From: Pandoraea pneumonica
GTDB taxonomy: Bacteria > Pseudomonadota > Gammaproteobacteria > Burkholderiales > Burkholderiaceae
Reading direction: 5' to 3'
Length of the DNA: 64,000 nt
Assembly: GCF_902459645.1 (NCBI RefSeq)
Contig: NZ_CABPSK010000001.1
Location: forward strand, 558,001 to 622,000
Each line of letters starts with the position of its first letter. The stretch's first letter is position 1. The position numbers and the translations under genes were made by a program. Below the pieces are notes generated by a model. The model saw only the letters and a list, made by a program, of their open reading frames with translations. It had not been told where the DNA came from and ran no database searches. This document shows positions 43,640-52,837 of this stretch, piece by piece.

Positions 43640-44596
43640 GTGACTTGGTTTGGTATTGCAACTTATGAATCGCTGGCCCCGGGCGCCGGTGCTGATCGCC
43701 GTACGGCGCTGGTGCAACATGGCCGTCTTTATGACCTGGAAGCGGTGCTGCGCCACACGGGCGCGGGCAACGACGATGGCCTGCTGGCTGCGCAGGATCT
43801 GACGGCGTTGCTCTCCGACTGGTATGTCCATGGCGAGACCGTGATGACGGCCGTGCGTCAGGCGCTCGACGCCGGGGTGGTGAGCAAAGTCGGCGCGCTG
43901 GAAACGAATCAGTACCGCCTGTGCGTGCCGTATCAGCCGGGTCGCATCTTTGCCACGGCGTCGAACTATTACGAACACGCGGCAGAAATGGGCACGAAGC
44001 TCGCGCCACGCAGCGAAAGCTCGCCGTACATGTTCATGAAAGCCGAGACGAGCGTGACCGCCACCAACACCGACGTGGTGCTGCCGCCGCATGCCGAGCG
44101 CGTCGACTGGGAGGTCGAACTGGCCGTGGTGATTGGCCGTCCGGGCCGCCACATCTCGGTGGAGCAAGCCCACGAGTGGATCGCCGGTTACACCGTGATT
44201 AACGACGTGAGCGCCCGAGATCTCAACCGCCGCACCGACTATCCGTTTACGCACGACTGGTTTCGCGGCAAGAGTTTCGATACCTTCGCTCCTCTGGGGC
44301 CGTGGTTTGTGCCGCGCGACGTCATTCGCGATCCCCAGAACCTGCGCATGACGCTGTCGGTCAACGGCGAGTCGATGCAGGACGACACGACGGCAGGGAT
44401 GATCTTCAACATTGCGGAGCAGATCGCTTACCTGTCAGGCATCCTTACGCTCAAGCCCGGCGACCTGATCGCCACGGGCACGCCGACCGGCGTGGGCATG
44501 GGACGTGGCGTGTATCTCAAGGCGGGTGACGTGATGGTGGCGGGTATCGAGGGCATTGGCGCCATCGAGAACCGCGTCGTGGCACAGCGTCAATAA
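43640..44596 (+). CDS. Fumarylacetoacetate hydrolase (FAH) family protein
   Basis: This 318-residue FAH-fold hydrolase or decarboxylase has metal ligands visible in DWEVELAVVIG (Glu158, Glu160) and NDVSARD (Asp189). The KSFDTFAPLGPW segment, GETVMTA and ATGTPTGVGMG are typical of 2-hydroxyhepta-2,4-diene-1,7-dioate isomerase/acylpyruvase relatives. The start is GTG 43640 with AAGGAG. Enzymes of this fold cleave or isomerise products of aromatic ring fission, which fits the VOC proteins in the cluster. It is the first gene of a long rightward operon. Confidence 0.9.
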   Translation: MTWFGIATYESLAPGAGADRRTALVQHGRLYDLEAVLRHTGAGNDDGLLAAQDLTALLSDWYVHGETVMTAVRQALDAGVVSKVGALETNQYRLCVPYQPGRIFATASNYYEHAAEMGTKLAPRSESSPYMFMKAETSVTATNTDVVLPPHAERVDWEVELAVVIGRPGRHISVEQAHEWIAGYTVINDVSARDLNRRTDYPFTHDWFRGKSFDTFAPLGPWFVPRDVIRDPQNLRMTLSVNGESMQDDTTAGMIFNIAEQIAYLSGILTLKPGDLIATGTPTGVGMGRGVYLKAGDVMVAGIEGIGAIENRVVAQRQ

Positions 44597-44601
44597 AAAA
44601 G

Positions 44602-44615
44602 GCCGCTCGAGCGGC
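44602..44615 (+). other. Perfect 14-base palindrome between FAH and binding-protein genes
   Basis: GCCGCTCGAGCGGC follows the FAH stop codon by five bases, preceded by an A-run and followed by the AGGAGG of the next gene. It could form a short hairpin modulating downstream translation. Confidence 0.5.
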
Positions 44616-44633
44616 GGCCAGGAGGAGGCAGCA

Positions 44634-45659
44634 ATGCAGCAGTGGCAGTGGGCTAAGCGCTGGTGGACGGCGCTCGCATGTGTCGGAAGCATCGGAGCTG
44701 TGGGCGTGAGCGCCCTGTGGGCGACCCCCGTCGCCGCGCAGGAGAAAGTGAAGTTCAACCTCTCGTGGCTGCCGCAGGGCAGTACCGGCGGCGTGCTGGT
44801 CGCCATCAACAAGGGCTTTTACCGAGAAGCCGGGCTCGACGTCTCGGCCGTGGTCGGTCATGGCGGGCAACGCACCGTCAACGAAGTCGATCAGGGCTTG
44901 TTCGATTTCGGCTATGGCGACCCGATCAGCGTGATGCTCAATCGCGCGCAGGGCGGCAAGACGGTGATGGTCGGCTCGGTCAACGTGGCGTGGCCCGGCG
45001 CCATCTGTTACCTCGTCAAACCGGGGCGCACCATTGCCAAACCGGCCGACCTCAAGGGCTTGACGATGGGCGGCGGCGGGGCATCGCCGTTGCAGAACAT
45101 CGTCCCGGCGTGGCTCAAGGCCAATGGCCTGCCGCCGACGTCGGTGAAGTTGCTGCGACTCGATCCGTCGACCATCAACCCGTCGTTCCTGCAAGGCCGC
45201 GTCGATCTGACCGAATGCTGGGAAGGCGCGAACCTGCCGGTGCTGCGCTCGCTCGCGGCGAAGCAGGGCCGCGAGATCGGCATGCTGCGCTACCGTGATT
45301 TCGGGCTGGATATGGTTGGCAACGGTCTCGTGACCACCGAGACGATGATCAAGCAGAAGCCCGACGTCGTGCGCCGCTTCGTGCAGGCGACGTATCGCGG
45401 CTACGCCTGGTTGCGTGAGCATCCGGAAGAGTCGGCTGCCGTCATCGCATCGCAGTACCCGATGCTCGATAAGCAGGTGATGCTCGAACAGGTCAAGCAG
45501 ATCAACGGTCTTGAGGGCGACGCGGAAACCAAGGGTCACAAACCCGGCTGGCTGCCCGTGCCGCGTATGGAGGCAACCGCGAAGTTCGTGCGCGAAGCCT
45601 TCAACTTGCCCGCAACGCTCAAGGCGACGGATATCTACACCAACCAGTTCGTCGAGTGA
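44634..45659 (+). CDS. NMT1/SsuA-type ABC transporter substrate-binding protein
   Basis: This 341-residue periplasmic protein has a signal peptide ending around TPVAAQE, then KVKFNLSWLPQGSTGGVLVA and KGFYREAGLDVSAVVGHGG of the NMT1/THI5-like nitrate-sulfonate-taurine family. Such proteins bind sulfonates, aromatic acids such as phthalate, or pyrimidine precursors. AGGAGG precedes ATG 44634. Its permease and ATPase partners are encoded two genes downstream, with a VOC gene between. Confidence 0.9.
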   Translation: MQQWQWAKRWWTALACVGSIGAVGVSALWATPVAAQEKVKFNLSWLPQGSTGGVLVAINKGFYREAGLDVSAVVGHGGQRTVNEVDQGLFDFGYGDPISVMLNRAQGGKTVMVGSVNVAWPGAICYLVKPGRTIAKPADLKGLTMGGGGASPLQNIVPAWLKANGLPPTSVKLLRLDPSTINPSFLQGRVDLTECWEGANLPVLRSLAAKQGREIGMLRYRDFGLDMVGNGLVTTETMIKQKPDVVRRFVQATYRGYAWLREHPEESAAVIASQYPMLDKQVMLEQVKQINGLEGDAETKGHKPGWLPVPRMEATAKFVREAFNLPATLKATDIYTNQFVE

Positions 45660-45735
45660 GGCACCCCGGTAATCCTCGCGTAATCACGTAATACCCCTCG
45701 CAAGCCCCCGAATAGAAGCAAAGCAAGGAGTGGAG

Positions 45736-46281
45736 ATGACAAGCCTCAAACCCAAGCGTCTCGGCCATCTGGTGCTGGTCGTGCGCGATATCCAGAAGTC
45801 GGTGAAGTTCTACACCGAAGTGCTGGGCCTGACCGTATCCGACTGGATCGACGATCAAATGGTGTTCCTGCGTGCCGGCACCGATCACCACGATCTGGCG
45901 CTCTCGCAAATTCCGAAGAACTCGCCCGACATCGACGATCTGCCGCGATACAGCCGTCCGGGCATGGAGCACTTCTCGTACCTCGTCGAGAGTGTGGAAG
46001 AAATGGAGAAAGCGGTCGACGTGCTGCGTGCGCACAACGTCGAGATCGTGCGCGGCATTGGCCGCCATGGCCCGGGGGCGAATTACTTCCTCGTGTTCAA
46101 AGATCCGGATGGCAACAACGTCGAACTGTATTGCGAGATGACGCAGATCGACGCCGAGCATCCGTACGAAGCCAAGGTGTGGGAGCGCAACATCGAGAGC
46201 TTCGACCGGTTCCGTTTCGAGCGTTTCGTGGTGCCGCCCCCGCCGGGGATGGTCAAGGATAAGTCGGGCGGCAAAGCATAA
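45736..46281 (+). CDS. VOC family protein 2 (extradiol dioxygenase-like)
   Basis: This 181-residue protein has LGHLVLVVRDIQKSVKFYTEVLG (His near 11), MEHFSYLVESVEEM (second ligand His) and KDPDGNNVELYCEM with the terminal Glu. That is an intact two-His/one-Glu facial triad as in type I extradiol dioxygenases and glyoxalases. ATG 45736 is five bases after AAGGAG; a GTG at 45730 overlaps that site. It lies inside the ABC importer operon, which suggests it acts directly on the imported compound. Confidence 0.88.
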   Translation: MTSLKPKRLGHLVLVVRDIQKSVKFYTEVLGLTVSDWIDDQMVFLRAGTDHHDLALSQIPKNSPDIDDLPRYSRPGMEHFSYLVESVEEMEKAVDVLRAHNVEIVRGIGRHGPGANYFLVFKDPDGNNVELYCEMTQIDAEHPYEAKVWERNIESFDRFRFERFVVPPPPGMVKDKSGGKA

Positions 46282-46309
46282 CGCGCCGGCGATCTGGAGG
46301 AGACATCAC

Positions 46310-47053
46310 ATGAAACGCATCGCACAGACGATCGTATTTTGGGGCGTGCTGCTCGCCCTGTGGGAACTGGCCGTGTCGTACTTCAAGGTGCAGTCGTACC
46401 TGATGCCGCCGCCGTCAGCGATCTTTCGCGCCGCTTGGGAAGTGCATCCGCAGATGCTGTCCGACACGTGGGTCACGACCGTTGAAGTGCTCACGGGCTT
46501 CGTGGCCGCGGTCGCCGGTGGCTTGCTGATCGGCGTGGTCATCAGCTACAGCGCTTTTGCGCGCCGCACGCTGTACCCACTGGTCACGGCGCTGCAAAGC
46601 ATGCCGAAGATCGCGCTCGCGCCGCTCATGATCGTGTGGTTCGGCTATGGCTTCGCGTCCAAGCTTGCGTCCACGTTCCTGTTCGCCTTCTTCCCGGTGG
46701 TCGTGGCCACGATGGGTGGTCTGGCGTCGGTGGCACGCAACCTCGACGAGCACTTCCGCGCGTTGGGGGCTAGCCCGTGGGACACGTTCTGGCGGCTTTA
46801 TCTGCCCGCCGCGCTGCCCGCGTTTGCCGACGGGCTCAAGATCGCCATGCCGCTGGCGGTGATCGGTGCCATCGTCGGTGAGTTCATCGGCTCGGAAGAA
46901 GGGCTCGGACACCTGATCGTGTTCGCGTCGGCGGCGGCACGCACCGACGTGATGTTCGCCGCGATTTTGATGGTGACGTTGCTGGCCGTGGTGCTGTATT
47001 GGGGAATCGAGCGCCTCGCGCGCATGGTTTGGTGGCGAGGGATCAACGTATGA
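46310..47053 (+). CDS. ABC transporter permease (SsuC/TauC type)
   Basis: This 247-residue inner-membrane permease of the BPD_transp_1 family has about six helices. The cytoplasmic EAA loop is visible as FRALGASPWDTFWRLYLPAALP. The opening FWGVLLALWELAVSYF and SYLMPPPSAIFRA are typical of sulfonate/nitrate/pyrimidine-type permeases. GGAGGAG precedes the ATG. Its stop overlaps the ATPase start as ATGA, so translation is coupled. Confidence 0.92.
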   Translation: MKRIAQTIVFWGVLLALWELAVSYFKVQSYLMPPPSAIFRAAWEVHPQMLSDTWVTTVEVLTGFVAAVAGGLLIGVVISYSAFARRTLYPLVTALQSMPKIALAPLMIVWFGYGFASKLASTFLFAFFPVVVATMGGLASVARNLDEHFRALGASPWDTFWRLYLPAALPAFADGLKIAMPLAVIGAIVGEFIGSEEGLGHLIVFASAAARTDVMFAAILMVTLLAVVLYWGIERLARMVWWRGINV

Positions 47054-47901
47054 ATACCGTGACGAAATTGCACACGGCGGCGCAGGCCGCCCATTCGGCA
47101 AGCACCGAGCGCGCGCCGTCGGCGCAGACCGGCGACGCGATGATCGAGATTCGCCACATTGATAAGACGTTCGCAGGCAAGGCGCGCAAGTCGGCCCCGG
47201 TGAAGATTCTCGACGACGTGTCGCTGTCGATTGCCGATCAGGAGTTCGTGTCGATTCTTGGCGCGAGCGGCTGCGGCAAGAGCACGCTGTTGCGCATCGT
47301 GGCGGGGCTGGTGCCGCACGACGGCGGCGAGATTCGCGTGGCCGGGCAGCGCGTGTCGCGTCCGGTGCCGGAGATCGGCGTGGTCTTCCAGACGAGCAAC
47401 ATGCTGCCGTGGCTGACTGTGCGGCAGAACCTGCTGCTCGGCACCAGCCTGCGCAAAATTCCGAAGGAAAAGAGCGAACCGCGCGTGGCGGCGCTGCTCG
47501 ACATGCTGGGGCTGTCGCAGTTCGCCGACCATCATCCGCATGAGTTGTCGGGCGGCATGCGCCAGCGCGCGTCGATCGGCCAGATCCTCGCGCTCGAGCC
47601 GAAAGTCTTGCTGATGGACGAGCCGTTCGGTGCCCTCGATGCGCTCACGCGCGACAACCTGAACGTCGAGTTGCTGCGTATCTGGCAAGAGCATCGGCAG
47701 ACGGTGTTGCTGGTCACGCACAGCATCGAAGAAGCCGTGTTCCTGTCGGATCGCGTGATCGTGATGTCGGCACGCCCGGGCAAGATCGTCGAAGAAGTGA
47801 CGATCGACCTGCCGCGCCCGCGCGCACCGCAGACGATCAAGCAGCACCCGCGCTACGCCGGGTATATCGCCCAGCTTTCGCAGCTGATGGGAGTGTATTG
47901 A
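47050..47901 (+). CDS. ABC transporter ATP-binding protein (SsuB/TauB type)
   Basis: This 283-residue ATPase has Walker A GASGCGKST (71-79), a Q-loop in VVFQTSNMLPW, signature LSGGMRQR (166-173), Walker B LLMDEPFGALD and switch His in VTHSIEEA. It completes the importer with the upstream permease and binding protein. The N-terminal 30 residues are a non-conserved extension before MIEIRHI, so the true start could be nearer residue 31, but ATG 47050 forms the ATGA overlap with the permease. Confidence 0.92.
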   Translation: MNTVTKLHTAAQAAHSASTERAPSAQTGDAMIEIRHIDKTFAGKARKSAPVKILDDVSLSIADQEFVSILGASGCGKSTLLRIVAGLVPHDGGEIRVAGQRVSRPVPEIGVVFQTSNMLPWLTVRQNLLLGTSLRKIPKEKSEPRVAALLDMLGLSQFADHHPHELSGGMRQRASIGQILALEPKVLLMDEPFGALDALTRDNLNVELLRIWQEHRQTVLLVTHSIEEAVFLSDRVIVMSARPGKIVEEVTIDLPRPRAPQTIKQHPRYAGYIAQLSQLMGVY

Positions 47902-48839
47902 TGTCGCCGGTAACGTCTGCTGCGACGGAATGGCAAGTGGTGCGCGAGTTGATGCGCGCCCTCGGGCCGGTGTGGGCGAACGACATTGGCGCCGGGCGTC
48001 GCGCCGTACTCGACGCGTACACGCCGCTGCTCGCGAAGTCGAGTACCGACGGCTATGACGTGGTGCGCGATCTCGCTTACGGTGCGCACCCACGGCACCG
48101 GCTCGACGTGTACCGGCCCAATCCGTTACCCGATGCTCCGATGCCTGTCGTGGTCTTCGTGCACGGCGGCGGGTTCGTGCGCGGAGACATGAACGCCAAC
48201 ACGCAGATCTACGGCAACGTGCCGCGCTACTTCGCGCGTCACGGTTGCATCGCGGTGAACGTGGAATATCGTCTTGCGCCGGAAGCAGCTTTCCCCGGCG
48301 GTGCGCAGGACGTGGCCGACGCGATGCGCTGGGTGCGTCAGCACATTGGCGAATATGCGGGGCAGGGCGGTGCTGACCTGTCGCGCATTCTGCTCATCGG
48401 CCATTCCGCGGGCGGCTCGCACGTGGCCAGCTACTTGTGCGACCCGCGTTTGCGTCCTGCAACGCCGGAAGTAGCGGGCACGGTACTAATCAGCGCGCGT
48501 TTGCGTGCGGATGTGCTGCCCGACAATCCGAACGCGCCCGGCGTGGTGGCTTATTACGGTGCGGACGCATCGCGTTATGAGGCGGACGCGCCCATGGCCC
48601 ATGCCGACGCGCTGCCCGTGCCGGCGATGGTCGTCATCGCCGAGTTCGAGAATCCCCATCTCGATACGTACGCGCTCGAGTTTTGCCATCGCGTGTCGCA
48701 GCGCGACAAATGCGCCCCGCGTCTGGTGCAGGTGCGCGATCACAACCATACGTCGGTGGTTGCCCATATCGATACGGGGGACGACGCCCTCGGTCGCGAA
48801 ATTCTGCAATTCCTGCACGAACTCAACCCATCGCCTTGA
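47901..48839 (+). CDS. Alpha/beta hydrolase (HSL/kynurenine formamidase-like esterase)
   Basis: This 312-residue hydrolase has the oxyanion motif HGGG (88-91), VEYRLAPEAAFPGG, nucleophile elbow GHSAGG (Ser169) and a C-terminal His in RDHNHTSVVAH. The layout matches carboxylesterases and arylformamidases. The start overlaps the ATPase stop by one base (TGATG). It probably removes an ester or formyl/amide group from the imported compound. Confidence 0.88.
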   Translation: MSPVTSAATEWQVVRELMRALGPVWANDIGAGRRAVLDAYTPLLAKSSTDGYDVVRDLAYGAHPRHRLDVYRPNPLPDAPMPVVVFVHGGGFVRGDMNANTQIYGNVPRYFARHGCIAVNVEYRLAPEAAFPGGAQDVADAMRWVRQHIGEYAGQGGADLSRILLIGHSAGGSHVASYLCDPRLRPATPEVAGTVLISARLRADVLPDNPNAPGVVAYYGADASRYEADAPMAHADALPVPAMVVIAEFENPHLDTYALEFCHRVSQRDKCAPRLVQVRDHNHTSVVAHIDTGDDALGREILQFLHELNPSP

Positions 48840-48851
48840 TGCGGTCCGCGC

Positions 48852-48886
48852 CTGCCTGATCTGAACCCATTTCGGACATCAGGCAG
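48852..48886 (+). other. Intercistronic hairpin before the aldolase gene
   Basis: CTGCCTGAT and ATCAGGCAG form a nine-base-pair stem with a 17-base loop between the hydrolase and DHDPS-family genes. It has no U-tract and is probably an mRNA processing or stability element. Confidence 0.45.
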
Positions 48887-48921
48887 CGCAACACCTCTTT
48901 CCCTACCTCCAAGGAACTGTC

Positions 48922-49827
48922 ATGGTCGATCAAGCATTGACCGGGGCGTTTGCGCCCGTCGTCACGCCGTTTCACGCGGATTTGACGCCGGATGCCCCCC
49001 GTTTTCTCGCGCATTGCGAATGGTTGCTGTCTCACGGCGTCGGTCTCGCACCGTTCGGCACGAACAGCGAAGCGAACTCATTGGGCACGCAAGAGCGTAT
49101 CGGCTTGCTCGATCATCTGATCGACGCCGGGCTGGACACGCGCCGCATGTTGCCGGGCACCGGCTGTTGTTCGCTGCCGGAAACCGTAACGCTCACGCGT
49201 CACGCCGTCGAACGCGGCTGCGCAGGCGTGCTGATGCTGCCGCCGTTCTTCTACAAAGGCATTACCGACGACGGGCTCTACAGCTACTACGCGCGGGTGA
49301 TCGACGCGGTGGCCGATGCCCGTCTGCGGCTGTACCTGTACCACATCCCGGCACTCTCGGGCGTGCCTATCACGCTGCCAGTGATCGAACGATTGATTCG
49401 CGACTTCCCGGGCATTGTCGTCGGTATTAAAGACAGCTCCGGCGATTGGCAGAACCTGAGCGCAATGCTCGATGCGTTCCCGGGCTTTGGCATTTTCCCC
49501 GCATCGGAGTCGCTCGTGTCGCGTGCTTCCGCGAAGGGGGCGAAGGGCTGCATTTCCGCCACCGTGAACATCAACCCGGCCGTAATCGGTCAACTGTGTC
49601 GTGATTGGTCGGCTGAGAACGGCCCGGCGCTGCAAGCACAGGCCGACGCGGTGCGTAGCGTCGTGCAGTCGTTCCCGATGATTCCGGCGCTCAAGGCGGT
49701 GCTTGCCTCGCAGCGCGACGACGCAGCGTGGGCACAACTGCGCCCGCCGTTATCAAAGCTGAGCGACGCACAACACACGGCATTGCACGCGCAGTTGGCG
49801 GCGTGCGGTTTCGCGTTGCCGGGCTGA
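48922..49827 (+). CDS. Dihydrodipicolinate synthase/N-acetylneuraminate lyase family aldolase
   Basis: This 301-residue class I aldolase fold has the Schiff-base lysine in VGIKDSSGD (Lys170) and the catalytic tyrosine in YLYHIPALSG (Tyr140). The substrate loop reads APFGTNSEANSL instead of the GTTGE form of lysine-biosynthetic DapA, so it is more likely a catabolic aldolase or hydratase-aldolase acting on a pyruvate-containing product. AAGGAAC precedes the ATG. It lies in the VOC/FAH cluster, where pyruvate-releasing cleavage is expected. Confidence 0.88.
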   Translation: MVDQALTGAFAPVVTPFHADLTPDAPRFLAHCEWLLSHGVGLAPFGTNSEANSLGTQERIGLLDHLIDAGLDTRRMLPGTGCCSLPETVTLTRHAVERGCAGVLMLPPFFYKGITDDGLYSYYARVIDAVADARLRLYLYHIPALSGVPITLPVIERLIRDFPGIVVGIKDSSGDWQNLSAMLDAFPGFGIFPASESLVSRASAKGAKGCISATVNINPAVIGQLCRDWSAENGPALQAQADAVRSVVQSFPMIPALKAVLASQRDDAAWAQLRPPLSKLSDAQHTALHAQLAACGFALPG

Positions 49828-49833
49828 CCGGCC

Positions 49834-51156
49834 ATGCGCGGCGCGTTGCGGTATCAAAGTGGACATGGGCGTCGGCGCGCGGTGGCTCGGCGCGCCGGGG
49901 CACGTGTGCTGGGTGTCGTGCTTGGCATGAGCGCGTACGAGATGTCGCACGCGCAAGTGCAGATTTACGGCTTGCTCACGCCCATGACCGATTGGGTCAG
50001 CGTGAGCGGACGCCATGTCCCGGCGGGGACGCCGCGTCCGACGCAGGCCCCGGCGGGTGCGATCAACGTCGGGGAGGCGAGCAGCACCCGCATGCTGTCG
50101 AGCATTTCGTACTTCGGCATGCGGGGCAAAGAGGATCTCGGCGACGGGTACTCCGCCATCTGGCAGATCGAGACGCCGGTGTCCATCGACGGCAAGCAGT
50201 CGGGTGTCGCCATCGCGGGCCGCAACACGAACGTGGGGTTGGCGGGGCCATTCGGCACGGTGTTTCTGGGCAACTGGGATACCCCGTACCAATGGTCGAC
50301 GCTGTCGGTCGGCTCGCCCGTGCGCAATCCGTATACGGGCGATCTGAGCACGATCTTGAGCAACCCCGGGTTCAATGTGCCGAACACGACGACGCTCTCA
50401 GGCCGCACCAACACGTCGGCCGACGCGACGTTCAACCGCCGCCAAGGCAACAGCATTCAGTACTGGACGCCAGACTGGAATGGGCTGCATCTGCGGTTCT
50501 CTTACTCGCCATCGAACGGCAAGGTGGCAACACCCGCCGGAGACATCTCGCCGCAGGTATTCGGTGCAGGCCTCGAATACCTGAACGGGCCGCTGCGTGT
50601 GCGCTACGCCTACGAGTTGCACAAGGATTACTTCGGGTTGGCTTGGCTGGGCGCCCCCGCATCGGGCAACCCGTCCAACGCCGGTTCAAAGGCCACCGGG
50701 TCGAGCGATGACGCACACAAGGTGCTCATTACGTTCACCTATGCGGGAACGAAATGGGTCGCGGGCTGGGACCGTCTGACGTACCGCACCGACGACGGCA
50801 CCGTCGGCAACTTGAATCGCTATCGGCGCGACGCCGTCTACGCGATGGTGCAGCACTGGTTCGGCGGCGGGCGGCATTCGGTGTGGATTGGCGGGGGCTA
50901 CGCGATGAATGGGGCGTGTTCGCGCACGGGTGGGGCAGCGTGCAGTACCGACGCGCTGGGCGCGACGCAGATGAACCTTGGCTATCGCTATGACTTCTCG
51001 AAGCGCACCGACGTGTACGTCGCTTATTACCAAGTGATCAACCGTGCATGGGGCAGCTACGGGTTCTCGCCGCGCCCGATTTCCGGCAACGGCGGAAACG
51101 CGCCGCCGGGCGTGCATTACCGAGGCGTGGGCGTCGGCATGGAACACAGTTTTTGA
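49834..51156 (+). CDS. Gram-negative porin (outer-membrane)
   Basis: This 440-residue porin has an Arg-rich N-terminus (RRRAVARRAGARVLGVVLGM) leading to a SHAQ cleavage region. The mature start VQIYGLLTPMTDW and SSISYFGMRGKEDLGDGYSAIWQIE follow, then FGTVFLGNWDTPYQW, and the barrel ends in VGMEHSF. Length and signal peptide are somewhat atypical, and the start is uncertain. It follows the aldolase gene by six bases, so it probably belongs to the same operon and serves uptake of the substrate. Confidence 0.88.
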   Translation: MRGALRYQSGHGRRRAVARRAGARVLGVVLGMSAYEMSHAQVQIYGLLTPMTDWVSVSGRHVPAGTPRPTQAPAGAINVGEASSTRMLSSISYFGMRGKEDLGDGYSAIWQIETPVSIDGKQSGVAIAGRNTNVGLAGPFGTVFLGNWDTPYQWSTLSVGSPVRNPYTGDLSTILSNPGFNVPNTTTLSGRTNTSADATFNRRQGNSIQYWTPDWNGLHLRFSYSPSNGKVATPAGDISPQVFGAGLEYLNGPLRVRYAYELHKDYFGLAWLGAPASGNPSNAGSKATGSSDDAHKVLITFTYAGTKWVAGWDRLTYRTDDGTVGNLNRYRRDAVYAMVQHWFGGGRHSVWIGGGYAMNGACSRTGGAACSTDALGATQMNLGYRYDFSKRTDVYVAYYQVINRAWGSYGFSPRPISGNGGNAPPGVHYRGVGVGMEHSF

Positions 51157-51380
51157 GTGCGGGTTTTATGCGCAAAAACGGCTGACGTCAGCTATTCCCA
51201 AACCCCATACCCACCGACGATTTGTTGATTGTACAGAGCGAAAACGGCTGACTAGACTTGCCATCACGGTAGTGGACGAATTTCATTCGCATTCCTTATC
51301 GATGATGCGATGGCCCGCCACGCAGCAACCTGACGCCGCACAGGCGTGAGTACCGAAAGACAGAAGAACAGGAGACGAAA

Positions 51381-52793
51381 TTGAGTACAACCAAACCGGG
51401 CTTCGACAGCATTGTCGAGCGCGAGAAGGGCCTGCATCGCGGCCTGACGAGCGGCCAGTTGTCGATGATCGCCATTGGCGGCGCGATCGGCACGGGGCTG
51501 TTTCTGGGCAGCGCCTTTGCCATTGGCTTTGCTGGCCCGAGCGTGCTGCTGAGTTACGCCATCGGTGGCGCCATTGCCTTGTTGCTGATGGGCTGCTTGG
51601 CGGAGATGACGGTAAAGCACCCGACGTCGGGTTCGTTCGGCGCTTACGCAGAACACTACATCGGGCCGCTGGCGGGCTTTCTGGTGCGCTACGCGTACTG
51701 GTCGTCGATCGTGTTCGCGGTGGGCACGGAAGTCACGGCCATCGCCGTGTACATGAAGTATTGGTTCCCGGCGGTGCCAGGCTGGTATTGGATCGTCGGT
51801 TTCTCGGCGGGGCTGATCGGCATCAACGCGGCGAGCGTGAAGGTGTTTGGCGCGGTCGAGTATGCGTTCTCGATGCTCAAGATCGTGGCCATCGTGGCGT
51901 TCCTGATGCTCGGCGCGTACGTGGTGTTCCGTGCGCCGGCTGAGAGCGGCATCGGTATTGCCAACTACACGTCGCACGGCGGTTTCTTCCCGAAGGGCGC
52001 GTGGGGCATGTGGGTGGCCGTGATCGTGTCGATCTTCAGTTATCTGAGCATCGAGATGATTGCTGTGGCCGCAGGTGAGGCACAAGACCCGCAGCGCGCG
52101 ATCACGCAGGCGTTTCGCGCGACCATGTTCCGTCTGGTGTTCTTCTATCTGCTGACGCTGGCGCTCACGCTGGCCATCGTGCCGTGGAGCGCGGCGGGCG
52201 AAGACGGCAGCCCATTCGTGAAGGTGATGGCGGCGACGCACATCCCGGGCGCAGCGGGCGTGATCAATCTGGTGATTCTGGTTGCGGCGCTTTCCGCCAT
52301 GAACAGCCAGCTCTACATCACCACGCGCATGATGTTCAGCCTGTCGCGTGCGGGCTACGCGCCGCGCCGCTTCGGTGAAGTGAGCCGCAATGGCGTGCCG
52401 GTCGCGGCGCTGTTGCTGTCGACCATCGGCATTGCCCTTGCCGTGGCGCTCAACGTCATGGCACCGCAAGCGTCGTTCACGCTGATGATGTCGGTTTCGA
52501 TGTTCGGCGCGATGTTCACGTGGTTGATGATCTTCGTGACGCACCTGTACTTCCGCCGTCGCCACGAGGCGAAATCGCTGTCGTTCCGTATGTGGGGGTA
52601 TCCGTATGCGAGCCTGACGGGCGCATTGCTGATGCTCGCGACGCTCGTCACGACGTACTTCACTGACGAGTTCCGCATGACGCTGGTCTACGGCGTGCCG
52701 TTCATCGTGGCGCTGTCGGTGGTGTATTTCGTGTGGTACCGCAAGCGCGCCGTGGCCGCCACGGCGGGTGAAATGCAAGGGCAGGGGAACTGA
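51381..52793 (+). CDS. APC family amino acid permease
   Basis: This 470-residue permease has about 12 helices. The opening is GLTSGQLSMIAIGGAIGTGLFLGSA-like (helix 1 GGAIGTGLF), then PTSGSFGAYAEHYIGPLAGF and a helix 6 FSYLSIEMIAVAAGEAQDP, hallmarks of the AroP/ProY/GabP group. The start is TTG 51381 with AGGAG six bases upstream. About 224 bases separate it from the porin, including a 12-base direct repeat AAAACGGCTGAC at 51175 and 51241. It may be co-regulated or independent. The substrate is a neutral or aromatic amino acid by family. Confidence 0.9.
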   Translation: MSTTKPGFDSIVEREKGLHRGLTSGQLSMIAIGGAIGTGLFLGSAFAIGFAGPSVLLSYAIGGAIALLLMGCLAEMTVKHPTSGSFGAYAEHYIGPLAGFLVRYAYWSSIVFAVGTEVTAIAVYMKYWFPAVPGWYWIVGFSAGLIGINAASVKVFGAVEYAFSMLKIVAIVAFLMLGAYVVFRAPAESGIGIANYTSHGGFFPKGAWGMWVAVIVSIFSYLSIEMIAVAAGEAQDPQRAITQAFRATMFRLVFFYLLTLALTLAIVPWSAAGEDGSPFVKVMAATHIPGAAGVINLVILVAALSAMNSQLYITTRMMFSLSRAGYAPRRFGEVSRNGVPVAALLLSTIGIALAVALNVMAPQASFTLMMSVSMFGAMFTWLMIFVTHLYFRRRHEAKSLSFRMWGYPYASLTGALLMLATLVTTYFTDEFRMTLVYGVPFIVALSVVYFVWYRKRAVAATAGEMQGQGN

Positions 52794-52837
52794 CGCGCGG
52801 CGTCGCTTTCCCCCGCTGTTTGAAGACCCGGCCAGTC

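Noticed and set aside
51175-51252. 12-base direct repeat AAAACGGCTGAC as a transposon or integration footprint
   Set aside because: The two copies are 66 bases apart with no element, transposase or inverted ends between them; a chance or regulatory repeat is more likely.
51264-52778. 504-codon open frame opposite the amino acid permease
   Set aside because: Almost entirely Arg/His/Gln-rich, no domain; antisense shadow of a clear permease.
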